Shown: positions 24,459-32,722 of the stretch, one piece after another
Layout of the letters: each line of letters begins with the position of its first letter
Position numbering within the stretch: position 1 is the stretch's first letter
Source: Gordonia sp. ABSL11-1
Lineage (GTDB): Bacteria > Actinomycetota > Actinomycetes > Mycobacteriales > Mycobacteriaceae
DNA: 64,000 nucleotides
Assembly: GCF_030315685.1 (NCBI RefSeq)
Contig: NZ_JASXSI010000006.1
Span: forward strand, 1-64,000
Direction of reading: 5' to 3'
Notes under the pieces: model-generated
Told to the model about the DNA's origin: nothing
The model's database searches: none
What the model saw: the letters and a program-made list of their open reading frames with translations, nothing else
Position numbers and translations under genes: made by a program

Positions 24459-24875
24459 ATGCGCAAGACCACCCGTGTTGTCGGCGGATTCGTGATCGCA
24501 GCGGCCGGAGCCGTCGGCGTGTCCCTTGCCGCGAGCCCCGCCGCAGAAGCCGCCCCACAGGTTTGTCCCGCATTGCCGGGCCAGACCTCGACGATGCCGA
24601 ACTGCAGCGCGTCCTCCGGCTCGACCGGCCTCACGCTGGCGATCACCGACAACGGAGGCACCGCCACCGCGACCGGCGACAACGACGCCGGGCCGGCCGC
24701 GATCGCTGTCGGCAAGGGCGCCACCGTGACGATGAACGGCGTGAAGCCGGGCCGGGCCATCGCGATCGCAGGGCCGGGGGCAACCGTCACCGTCGACGGC
24801 AAGAACGGTCCCACCTGCTCGGGCGGCCCGGCATTCGCGGGCGACTTCCAGACGCTGAAGGGGTGTCGTTCGTAG
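24459..24875 (+). CDS. Small secreted protein of unknown function
   Basis: A 138-residue exported protein. The signal peptide runs from MRKTTRVVGGFVIAAAGAVG to about residue 32 (AEAA before PQVC). The mature part is Gly/Ala/Thr-rich with short repeated strands (ATVTMNG, ATVTVDG) and four cysteines, which suggests a small disulfide-bonded beta fold. AAGGAG precedes the ATG at 24459. The long open frame running back to 23382 is an artefact of antisense reading of the CDF gene. I do not recognise a named family with certainty. Confidence 0.8.
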   Translation: MRKTTRVVGGFVIAAAGAVGVSLAASPAAEAAPQVCPALPGQTSTMPNCSASSGSTGLTLAITDNGGTATATGDNDAGPAAIAVGKGATVTMNGVKPGRAIAIAGPGATVTVDGKNGPTCSGGPAFAGDFQTLKGCRS

Positions 24876-25382
24876 CTACGAATCAGCTTGGAGCCCACGC
24901 ACATACGCGGCCTGGCCGACGTGCTGGGCGTCGTCGTCCACGATGCTGACCAGGCGCACACCCAGCGTGACCGGTGGGTCCCAGTTCTCGTCGATCACGG
25001 TGTCCAGGTCGTCGTCGGACAGACCTCTCAGATAGGCGACGGACGCGTCGTGGGTCGCGTCGTAGTACTCGGCGAGCAATCCCGGTTCGACGACGACCTG
25101 TCCGACCTCGTCCGCGGACTGACCGTACCCGGACGCCGATGCCGGGAACGGGACCTTGAATCGGTCGTAGAACCCCGACGCTGTCCAGACCTCGTCAGTG
25201 CCGGCGACGTCGGCGATCTGCGCGTCCTGGGCGCGGGTGAGGTGCCAGATCAGCCACGCGATCGTGTTGGCCTCTGCAGCGGGCCGGAACGTGAGTTGGT
25301 CGGCGGTGATGCCGTCGAGGACGGCGTGGACGTTCTCCGAGACACGGGTGAGACCGTCGATCAGGACATCTGTGGAACGCAT
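24876..25382 (-). CDS. DinB/mycothiol-transferase-like protein
   Basis: A 168-residue four-helix DinB-fold protein. Helix 1 is RSTDVLIDGLTRVSENVHAV. The metal-site histidines are in IAWLIWHLTRAQD near residue 48 and DDDAQHVGQAAYV near the C-terminus. Many actinobacterial relatives are annotated as mycothiol-dependent transferases, though activity is mostly unproven. The ATG at 25382 is well placed; the extension to 25475 runs into the next gene's promoter. Its stop directly follows that of the convergent secreted gene. Confidence 0.82.
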   Translation of the reverse strand: MRSTDVLIDGLTRVSENVHAVLDGITADQLTFRPAAEANTIAWLIWHLTRAQDAQIADVAGTDEVWTASGFYDRFKVPFPASASGYGQSADEVGQVVVEPGLLAEYYDATHDASVAYLRGLSDDDLDTVIDENWDPPVTLGVRLVSIVDDDAQHVGQAAYVRGLQADS

Positions 25383-25477
25383 GCCTCCACTACTACTCCT
25401 GCACTGCGACACGCGGCTTACATTCGCGGTGCGCGCAAACCTGGCGTACCTTCCATCGGCCTCGCAGCATCGCACGG

Positions 25478-26920
25478 GTGTCCGAACCGTCCCGCCCCCG
25501 CCAGATCCGTTTCAACGCCTTCGACATGAACTGTGTCGCCCACCAGTCACCCGGGCTGTGGCGCCACCCGGACGATCGGTCGTGGGACTACAACACCATC
25601 GACTACTGGGTCGACCTCGCGACGCTGCTGGAGCGCGGCGGATTCGACGGACTGTTCATCGCCGACGTGCTCGGCACCTACGACGTGTACGCGGGCACCG
25701 ACGAGGCCGCGATCCGGCAGGGCGCACAGATCCCGGTGAACGACCCGCTGCTGCTGGTCTCCGCGATGGCTCACGCCACTGAGCATCTCGGTTTCGGCAT
25801 CACCACCGGAACCGGGTTCGAACACCCGTATCCGTTCGCCCGTCGGCTCTCGACTCTCGATCACCTCACGCGCGGGCGTGTCGGGTGGAATGTGGTGACG
25901 GGCTACCTGCCCGCCGCGGCGCGAAACATGGGCGAGGAGGACCAACTCGCCCACGATGCGCGCTACGACCACGCCGACGAGTACCTCACCGTCCTCTACA
26001 AGCTGTGGGAGGGATCGTGGGAGCGCGATGCGGTCCGCCGCGACCGCGCGCGCGGAGTGTTCGCCGATCCGGCAAAAGTGCATCACATCGGTCATCGCGG
26101 CGAACACTTCTCGGTGCCCGGCATTCACCTGTCCGAGCCGTCGCCCCAGGGCTCGCCGGTCATCTACCAGGCCGGCGCGTCACCGCGTGGTCGACGGTTC
26201 GCCGCGCAGAACGCCGAAGCGATCTTCGTCGCGGCACCGACCAAAGCGATTCTGCGAGAAGTCGTCTCACAGATCCGCGATGAACTCGTCACGGCTGGTC
26301 GCGATCCGTACGACGCTCGCATCTACACCCTCCTCACGATCATCACCGACTCGACCCCCGAGGCCGCGCGCGCCAAGGCCACCGAGTACCAGCGCTACGC
26401 CAGCGACGAGGGCTCGCTGGTGTTCATGTCCGGGTGGATGGGCATCGACCTCGCGTCCTACGACCTCGACGAGCCGATCGGCAACGTCGAGAGCAATGCG
26501 ATCCAGTCGGCCGTGTCCGCGTTCCAGCAGGCCTCCGACTCGGGCAAGGAGTGGAGTGTGCGTGACATCGCGGCGTGGGGCGGCATCGGCGGAATGGGTC
26601 CGGTGCTGATCGGATCGGGCGACGAGATCGCCGAGTCGCTCCAGGAATGGGTCACCGAGACCGACGTCGACGGCTTCAATGTCGCCTATGCGATCACGCC
26701 GGGCTCGTTCGAGGACATCGTGACCCACGTCGTGCCGGCGTTGGAGCGGCGCGGTGTCTACGACCGTACCTATACACCGGGAACGCTGCGGCACAAGCTG
26801 TTCGGCCGCGGAGATCATCTGCCGGACAACCATCGAGGTGCGACGTACCGGGTGGGCGGATCGCGATCGACCATCGACGACTCGATCCGCACGATCGGAG
26901 CGCTCACCCCGACGCCCTAG
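25478..26920 (+). CDS. DszA/NtaA/SnaA-type FMN monooxygenase
   Basis: A 480-residue flavin-dependent monooxygenase of the two-component NtaA/SnaA/DszA family, which uses reduced FMN from a separate reductase. Motifs: FDGLFIADVLGTYDVYAG, NDPLLLVSAMAHATEHLGFG, DHLTRGRVGWNVVTGYLPAA, PVIYQAGASPRGRRFAAQNA and a C-terminal TDVDGFNVAYAITPG. Family members oxidise nitrilotriacetate, dibenzothiophene sulfone, pristinamycin or alkylated compounds. It is not possible to choose among these. No flavin reductase gene is adjacent. The start is GTG at 25478. Confidence 0.88.
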   Translation: MSEPSRPRQIRFNAFDMNCVAHQSPGLWRHPDDRSWDYNTIDYWVDLATLLERGGFDGLFIADVLGTYDVYAGTDEAAIRQGAQIPVNDPLLLVSAMAHATEHLGFGITTGTGFEHPYPFARRLSTLDHLTRGRVGWNVVTGYLPAAARNMGEEDQLAHDARYDHADEYLTVLYKLWEGSWERDAVRRDRARGVFADPAKVHHIGHRGEHFSVPGIHLSEPSPQGSPVIYQAGASPRGRRFAAQNAEAIFVAAPTKAILREVVSQIRDELVTAGRDPYDARIYTLLTIITDSTPEAARAKATEYQRYASDEGSLVFMSGWMGIDLASYDLDEPIGNVESNAIQSAVSAFQQASDSGKEWSVRDIAAWGGIGGMGPVLIGSGDEIAESLQEWVTETDVDGFNVAYAITPGSFEDIVTHVVPALERRGVYDRTYTPGTLRHKLFGRGDHLPDNHRGATYRVGGSRSTIDDSIRTIGALTPTP

Positions 26921-26923
26921 TGG

Positions 26924-27721
26924 TCACCGCCCACTGAAGACCGCTGCTCGCCGCTCGACGAACGATGACATGCCCTCCGCGGCGTCGGCGGACCCGAGCA
27001 GCGTGGTCAGTGTCGGGACCAGGCGGTCGGCGGCCGCACGATCACCTTCGTCGCGGGCAAGGTGCGCGGACTCCAGAGTGGCACGCACACCCAACGGCGC
27101 CGCCCCACCGGCAATCGTCGCAGCGATCGTCCGTGCCCGTGCGAGAGCGTCGGCGGCGGTCTCGGTGACCTCCTGCACCACCCCGAGGCGGTGTGCTTCT
27201 GCCGCGTCGAACTCGTCTCCGGTCAGCAACCAGCGCATCGCGTTTCCCCATCCGGCCTCCCGTGCGAACCGGATCGTGGCACCGCCGAAGGGATAGATCC
27301 CGCGCAGCACCTCCATCTGAGTGAAACGCGCGTCGCGGGCGGCGATCCGGATGTCGGAGGCGAGCAGGAGTTCGATGCCGAGCGTCATCGACCACCCGTG
27401 GGCCACCGCGATCACCGGCGTGGTCCACGGCCCATCGAGACGCCACGGATCGCGGCCGTCCGACGGGAAGGGTGACCGGCCCTCGGCGATGGCCGGAGCC
27501 ACGTCGACGAGATCGAGTCCGCCGGTGAAATGGTCACCGCAGCCGTAGAGGATTCCGACGCGCAACTCGTCGTCGGACTCGAGCAGCCCGTAGGCGCGTG
27601 ACAGGTCCGCAAGCATCTGTCGGGTGAACGCATTGCGCTTCTCCGGACGGTTCAGACCCATCAGCAGCACATGACCGTCGCGTTCGACGGTGACGGTGGT
27701 CGTGTCGAGTTCGTGATTCAT
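26924..27721 (-). CDS. Enoyl-CoA hydratase/isomerase family protein
   Basis: A 265-residue crotonase-fold protein. It begins with VERDGHVLLMGLNRPEKRNA and has GCGDHFTGGLDL, an oxyanion-hole strand WTTPVIAVAHGWSMTLGIEL, and ARFTQMEVLRGIYPFGGAT. In rat hydratase two glutamates do catalysis. By hand alignment the first is kept (QMEV) but the second position, just before WLLTGDEF, is Arg (AMRW). Classical hydration is therefore doubtful, and an isomerase or hydrolase role is possible. It is 29 bp downstream of the ene-reductase fusion gene, in the same transcript. Confidence 0.85.
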   Translation of the reverse strand: MNHELDTTTVTVERDGHVLLMGLNRPEKRNAFTRQMLADLSRAYGLLESDDELRVGILYGCGDHFTGGLDLVDVAPAIAEGRSPFPSDGRDPWRLDGPWTTPVIAVAHGWSMTLGIELLLASDIRIAARDARFTQMEVLRGIYPFGGATIRFAREAGWGNAMRWLLTGDEFDAAEAHRLGVVQEVTETAADALARARTIAATIAGGAAPLGVRATLESAHLARDEGDRAAADRLVPTLTTLLGSADAAEGMSSFVERRAAVFSGR

Positions 27722-27750
27722 CGTCAGGTCTCTCCGATTCTCTGTCGTGG

Positions 27751-29445
27751 TCAGTCGGTGAAGGTGATCCGCACCGAGATCGGATCGCTCTGCAGGGCAC
27801 GGAAACCGGCCGCGGTGATGCCGGCGAACAACGGTCGGGAGGCGAAGGTCCGAGCACGGGCCACGACATCGTCGCCGGGCACGAACTCGGCGGTGCCGCT
27901 GCGCCATCGGGCTCCCTGCCGGATGCGCACCCGAGAATCCGCGGCGACGTTGATCGCCCACCCGGACCGGGCACCGTGTTGACTGATGATCCACGCGCCG
28001 TCGTCGTCGAAAGCGGCAGAGACGGGCACGACCCGGGCCTGTCCCGATCGGCGGCCGGTCGTCTCGAGTTCGGTGGCCAGTCGCGTGGTGATGCCGATGC
28101 GGGACAGGAGTGCCACCGCCGGGTTCGCAATGTGACGGCCGACGGCCCGTTCGAACCGGAACTTGCGCACTGTTCCTCGCGCGGCCACGGGGCCTCGGGT
28201 ACTGCGCAGTGCGTCGACGCCGTTGCGCCGCACCGTCGTGATGGCGGTCCTCCACAGCGGTCGTAGCGGGTCGGGGTCGAGTCCGTCGCCCATCCGGTGC
28301 AATTGGTCGGTATGCCATTGCAGATCCAGTGCGCCCTCCATTGATCGGATCGATGCGACGGTGGCCGCCTTCGCCGGCACCCGGAGGGACAACTGTGGCA
28401 CGTCGAGGCGGTGTGCGCCGTCGGTGATGAGTTCGCGTGCCGCACCGGGTGAGGTGACGGTGGGCCGCCCGATACCCACGATGTCACAGGCCCCTTCGGC
28501 GAGAGCGTCGGCGATGGCCGAACGCGAGCGGAAGCCACCGGTCACCGCGAGCGGTATCCCCGCGGTGAGGTCGCGGACGGTGACCGCGTACTCCAGGAAG
28601 TACGCTTCGCGTGCCTGCGTGCTCGCCCGTGCCACCGGCCGTCCCATCATTGCCGGGGATTCGTAACTGCCGCCGCTGATCTCGATGAGATCGAGCGACT
28701 CGGCCGCGAGCATCTCGACGACCGCACGGGAGTCGTCCTCGGAGAACCCTCCGCGCTGGAAGTCGGCGGAGTTGAGTTTGATGCCCACGCCGAATCCGGG
28801 TCGTACCACGGCACGGACTCGCCGGATCACCTCGAGCGCGAAGCGGGTCCGGTTCTCGATGGAGCCACCCCAGCGGTCCTCGCGCCGATTGGCTTGCGGT
28901 GAGAGGAACTGGGAGATCAGGTAGCCGTGCGCGCCATGGATCTGCACGCCGTCGAACCCTGCCGCCTCGGCGACCGAGGCAGCGGTGGCGAATCGCGCGA
29001 CGATCTCCTCGATCTCCGGGTGGGTGAGTTCACGTGGCGTCGGCATGCCGGGTATCGCCAGCCGCACCGCGGACGGGGCGACGATCGGACCGGCTGTCGT
29101 CAGCGGGTTCGCCTGCCGTCCGGGGTGATTCAGCTGCATCCAGATCGGTGAGCCACCGTCCTGGGTGGTTTTCGCCCACCGGGTGAGCGCATCCAGGTGT
29201 CGGTCGTCTTCGATCACGACATTGCCGGGCTCACCCAGATACCGTCGGTCGACCATCACGTTCCCGGTCACCACCAGTCCGTATTCCCCTGTGGCCCATC
29301 GCGAATAGAGCCGCTCCAACCGGATGTCAGGCCCCGCGTCGTTGTCGCCGAGCCCCTCGCTGAGTGCCGACTTCATGAGGCGATTGGGAAGAACCTGACC
29401 CGACGGCAACGTCAGCGGCGTCGACGGCGACACGGTGGTGGTCAT
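27751..29445 (-). CDS. Ene-reductase fused to deazaflavin reductase domain
   Basis: A 564-residue fusion. Residues 1 to about 385 are an Old-Yellow-Enzyme-type TIM barrel: IWMQLNHPGRQANPL with the usual QxNHPGRQ motif, FDGVQIHGAHGYLISQFLSP, RREDRWGGSIENRTRF and CDIVGIGRPTV. After a linker, about residues 445-564 resemble F420-dependent Ddn-type reductases: LETTGRRSGQARVVPVSAA, WAINVAADSRVRIRQGARW. The frame is continuous with no internal start signal, so one polypeptide is expected. The ATG at 29445 was chosen. The divergent TetR gene and the dyad at 29478-29519 point to ligand-induced expression. Confidence 0.85.
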   Translation of the reverse strand: MTTTVSPSTPLTLPSGQVLPNRLMKSALSEGLGDNDAGPDIRLERLYSRWATGEYGLVVTGNVMVDRRYLGEPGNVVIEDDRHLDALTRWAKTTQDGGSPIWMQLNHPGRQANPLTTAGPIVAPSAVRLAIPGMPTPRELTHPEIEEIVARFATAASVAEAAGFDGVQIHGAHGYLISQFLSPQANRREDRWGGSIENRTRFALEVIRRVRAVVRPGFGVGIKLNSADFQRGGFSEDDSRAVVEMLAAESLDLIEISGGSYESPAMMGRPVARASTQAREAYFLEYAVTVRDLTAGIPLAVTGGFRSRSAIADALAEGACDIVGIGRPTVTSPGAARELITDGAHRLDVPQLSLRVPAKAATVASIRSMEGALDLQWHTDQLHRMGDGLDPDPLRPLWRTAITTVRRNGVDALRSTRGPVAARGTVRKFRFERAVGRHIANPAVALLSRIGITTRLATELETTGRRSGQARVVPVSAAFDDDGAWIISQHGARSGWAINVAADSRVRIRQGARWRSGTAEFVPGDDVVARARTFASRPLFAGITAAGFRALQSDPISVRITFTD

Positions 29446-29477
29446 CTCACTCCTGAATGTGGGGCCCGGCGTCCGTA

Positions 29478-29519
29478 TACCGGTCGGTCTACCTGGCGAC
29501 GGTAGTAGACCGACTGGTA
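29478..29519. promoter_or_regulatory. Large TetR operator dyad
   Basis: TACCGGTCGGTCTAC (29478-29492) and GTAGACCGACTGGTA (29505-29519) are an inverted repeat matching at 14 of 15 positions with a 12-base centre. Each arm contains its own ACCG-AC-(C/T)GGT near-dyad, so two TetR dimers could bind. It lies between the divergent ene-reductase and tetR genes and should cover both promoters. Confidence 0.72.
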
Positions 29520-29564
29520 TATTGCAAGGGTCTTGCACGGTCGGCACGAAAGGATGGGCCCTCG

Positions 29565-30146
29565 ATGGCAGTCCGCGATCAGCTGACCAGCGCCACAGCA
29601 GAACTCATGCGGCGCTACGGGGTCGCCGGGACCGGGGTCGCCGACATCCTGAAGCAGAGCGGTGTGGCACGCAGGTCGATCTACCTGAACTTCCCGGGTG
29701 GGAAGGCCGAACTCGTGTGCGCGACGACGCGGACGTCGGGCGCAGCGATCACGGCGATCATGCGAAAGCTGATGCGCGCGCCCGATCCGATCGGGGCGTT
29801 CGCCGAGATGTGGTCATCTGTTCTCGTCGATTCGGACTTCGACGCCGGCTGCCCCGTGGTCGCCGCCGCACTGGGGCGCCATTCCGCGCCGGAGGCGACG
29901 GACGTCGCCGTCGAGGTGTTCGAGGATTGGCGGGCCGTCAGCGCTGAACGTCTCGTCGCCGACGGCGTCGACCCGCAACTCGCCGACTCCCTCGCGATCA
30001 CCATCGTGGCGGCGATCGAGGGAGCCGTGATCATGGCGCAGGCCGAGCGGTCCACGCGTCCGCTCCTGGAAGTCGCCGCTCGTCTGAACGATCTCGTGGC
30101 AGCGCACCTTCCCGCCTCCTCACCTCGCGTTCCGGGTGATGCCTGA
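29565..30146 (+). CDS. TetR family transcriptional regulator
   Basis: A 193-residue regulator with the helix-turn-helix at about residues 8-53: TSATAELMRRYGVAGTGVAD and VARRSIYLNFPGGKAELVCA. The C-terminal domain resembles the YxaF/LfrR-like TetR group (PIGAFAEMWSSVLVDSDFDA, CPVVAAALG). The ATG at 29565 was chosen; the frame from 29457 would run through the operator. It probably represses itself and the divergent ene-reductase/crotonase operon. Confidence 0.88.
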   Translation: MAVRDQLTSATAELMRRYGVAGTGVADILKQSGVARRSIYLNFPGGKAELVCATTRTSGAAITAIMRKLMRAPDPIGAFAEMWSSVLVDSDFDAGCPVVAAALGRHSAPEATDVAVEVFEDWRAVSAERLVADGVDPQLADSLAITIVAAIEGAVIMAQAERSTRPLLEVAARLNDLVAAHLPASSPRVPGDA

Positions 30147-30168
30147 CCGCCTTGGATAGGGTGTCGTC

Positions 30169-31674
30169 GTGAGTCATCCAGGACACGGCCACGGTCATTC
30201 ACACAATCTGTCCGAGATCCCCGCGGTGCTGTCACCGTTCGCGCGTTGGTTCGTCATCATCACCCTCGCGGTGATCGGAGTGGGCGTGGTGGCGGGAGCT
30301 GTCGTGCTGTGGCCGTCGGACAGCGACCATCCGATCCCGATGCAGTTCCGATCTGCCGACGGCGGCTCGATCCAGACCGTCGACGCCCACGTCGTCGACC
30401 AGAAGCGCGCGCAATGCCTGAATCCGCTCGCCGGCACGGTCCAGGACGACGCCGAGTTCCAGATCGAGGGAGCCGCCGCCGATGGTCCGTGCATCGAGAC
30501 CACGGTGCAGATCGACGGCGGTGACGATCAGGGACGGCACACGCTGCTCGAGATCCCCACCAATCGCGCCCAATCGGGATCAGAGCCGGGTGCCGTGGCG
30601 CCACCGGCCGACCAGCTCGACCAACCACAGGCCGGTCAGCCGACCCTGGCGGTCGGCGACAAGGTCCGACTCAGCGTCGTCCCCGGCCCCGACGGCAATA
30701 CCCGATACACCTTCTTCGATTTCCATCGCACGGTTCCGACGATCATCTGGGCACTGCTCTTCGTCGGCGCGGTCGTGCTCGTCGCGGCCTGGCGCGGCTT
30801 GCGTTCCATCATCGGCCTGGCCTTCGCCTTCCTCGTCCTCGGCGTGTTCACCCTGCCCGCGATCCTCGACGGCGAGTCGCCGGTGGCTGTCGCAGTCGTG
30901 TCGTCGGCGGCCATCCTGTTCGTGGTGCTGTACCTCGCCCACGGCATCAGCCTCCGGACAAGTTCCGCACTCCTGGGCACCCTGATGTCACTCGTCCTCG
31001 CGGGGGTCCTGAGCTGGCTGGCCATCGAGACGATGCACCTGACCGGACTCTCCGGCGATCAGACCACGAATCTGCAGGTATACCAGGGCAGTATCTCGAT
31101 CAGCGGCCTGCTCCTCGCGGGATTCATCATCGGGACCCTCGGCGTCTTGAACGATGTGACGATCACCCAGGCGTCGGCGGCCTTCGAGCTCGCGGCCGCG
31201 GGGGAACCCACCCGTCTGGCGACGTTCCGGGCGGCCATGCGAGTCGGCCGCGATCACATCGCCAGCACCGTGTACACCCTCGTGTTCGCCTATGCCGGAA
31301 GCGCACTGCCCCTGCTGCTGCTCTTCTCGGTGGCACAACAACCATTCGGCTCGCTGATCACCACCGACGCCGTCGCCGTCGAATTGGCCCGATCGTTTGT
31401 CGGCGGTATCGCGATCGCGCTGTCGGTGCCGCTCACGACGGTCATCGCCGCGGCCCTGACTCGGCCCGCGGGATCGGTCGATCCCCGATCGGCACCCGAG
31501 GCCGCCCCACCCGCCCGGAGCACCGATCCCCGAGAGACCCCCGCATCGACCAGTTCGGCGTCGACTCCTCAGCGGACCGTACGGCCGACCAGCCCGCGGG
31601 TCACACCGTCCCCGGCCCCGCCACCACAGTCGTCGCCACCGTCGACGGGACGGCATGCCCGTCCCGACGACTGA
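30169..31674 (+). CDS. YibE/F family membrane protein
   Basis: A 501-residue membrane protein. A His-rich N-terminus (HPGHGHGHSHN) precedes the first helix (about 27-48). An extracytoplasmic domain follows, then about seven helices from residue 190 (TIIWALLFVGAVVLVAAW, VAVAVVSSAAILFVVLYLAH, GLLLAGFIIGTLGVLNDVTI). The last is the YibE/F signature. A Pro/Ser/Thr-rich cytoplasmic tail of about 65 residues ends it. The function of the family is unknown. The start is GTG at 30169. The histidine cluster could bind metal, an inference only. Confidence 0.85.
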   Translation: MSHPGHGHGHSHNLSEIPAVLSPFARWFVIITLAVIGVGVVAGAVVLWPSDSDHPIPMQFRSADGGSIQTVDAHVVDQKRAQCLNPLAGTVQDDAEFQIEGAAADGPCIETTVQIDGGDDQGRHTLLEIPTNRAQSGSEPGAVAPPADQLDQPQAGQPTLAVGDKVRLSVVPGPDGNTRYTFFDFHRTVPTIIWALLFVGAVVLVAAWRGLRSIIGLAFAFLVLGVFTLPAILDGESPVAVAVVSSAAILFVVLYLAHGISLRTSSALLGTLMSLVLAGVLSWLAIETMHLTGLSGDQTTNLQVYQGSISISGLLLAGFIIGTLGVLNDVTITQASAAFELAAAGEPTRLATFRAAMRVGRDHIASTVYTLVFAYAGSALPLLLLFSVAQQPFGSLITTDAVAVELARSFVGGIAIALSVPLTTVIAAALTRPAGSVDPRSAPEAAPPARSTDPRETPASTSSASTPQRTVRPTSPRVTPSPAPPPQSSPPSTGRHARPDD

Positions 31675-31693
31675 CGCCCCGCGTCGTCGGCGA

Positions 31694-32617
31694 TCAGCAC
31701 CGTCCCATCGGGAGCTGAGCGAGGTTGCGGCCCAACCAGTCCCCCATTCTGTTGAGCATCTTCGTCCCGTCGGAGAACGATCCGCTCTTCGGTACCGCGG
31801 CCATCGACACGGCCACCTGTCCACGGGTGGTCGAGATGACACCCAACTGGCGGACCAGATATCCGGCAGACTTCGAGGTCGCGGGGCCCCAGCCTCCCTT
31901 GACCGCGGTGATCGCTCCCTGGCTGCGTCCGGTCTTCGCGATGCCCCACTGCTGGTTGGCGGCAACCGAACTCATGAGACGGATGATGTGCTCGCTGTCG
32001 GGCAGACACGGCAGGTGCGCCCCGAAACGCGCCTGATCTACCAACGCCCACTGCGTGTATCCGGGGTACGACGGCGGGTTGTCGGCCTCGGAGGTGACGT
32101 GCGTCCTCTGATCGTGACCTTCCCGCAGGACATCGGTCACCGCATTGACCGAGCTCATCCCGCCGCCGAGCGATCCCCACAGATCGCCGGCTGCGTCGTT
32201 GTCGGAGAACTTGATCGCCTTGTCCTCTTTCATCGCGACGGCGAAGCCGTTCTTGCGCTGCGCAGCGAGCGACACCGGCACCTTCAACGTCGACCACGCG
32301 CGCCCCGTCTTGAGGGTGCCCATGCTGATCGCCTCGTCGGATCCCACCGGGACGAGCGACAGGCCCACCTGGCCCGGCAACGATTTCCGCATCGACTTCT
32401 GCACCGCGGCGAAGCTCTTGCTCAGCTTCTTGTCCAACGGCACGGGCGGCTCGAACATCTTGGCGATCTGCGGCGGGAGCGGCGGCAGCTGCGGGGGCCA
32501 CCAGGGTGGTGAGGCAGCCGTCGCCGTCGCGGTGCCGAAGGCCACGCAGCACACCATTGTCGCGGTGGCGACGACGAGAGCTCTTTTCACACGTGTCACT
32601 TTTATCTCCTGAGTCAC
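31694..32617 (-). CDS. Secreted serine hydrolase with beta-lactamase motifs
   Basis: A 307-residue exported protein. The signal peptide covers about residues 10-34 (VKRALVVATATMVCCVAFGT, ending TATAA). The three class-A beta-lactamase/DD-peptidase motifs are visible in order: STLK (SxxK) near residue 110, SDN near residue 139 and KGGWG (KxG) near residue 243. Residue 35 onward is Pro/Trp-rich. The Glu166 region of true beta-lactamases is not obvious. It could be a DD-peptidase, an esterase or a weak lactamase. Two cysteines (LPCLPD, and GRC at the C-terminus) may pair. Start alternatives are the ATG at 32617 and a GTG at 32596. Confidence 0.75.
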   Translation of the reverse strand: MTQEIKVTRVKRALVVATATMVCCVAFGTATATAASPPWWPPQLPPLPPQIAKMFEPPVPLDKKLSKSFAAVQKSMRKSLPGQVGLSLVPVGSDEAISMGTLKTGRAWSTLKVPVSLAAQRKNGFAVAMKEDKAIKFSDNDAAGDLWGSLGGGMSSVNAVTDVLREGHDQRTHVTSEADNPPSYPGYTQWALVDQARFGAHLPCLPDSEHIIRLMSSVAANQQWGIAKTGRSQGAITAVKGGWGPATSKSAGYLVRQLGVISTTRGQVAVSMAAVPKSGSFSDGTKMLNRMGDWLGRNLAQLPMGRC

Positions 32618-32722
32618 TTCTGTAACACAGAGACTAAGGCCATCGCAGATGCTTCACCAGCGACGATGCGAAGTTGTAGCCGTTGTGGCGCCCAGGCGAG
32701 CACTCAGAGCCGAAAACGTGCA

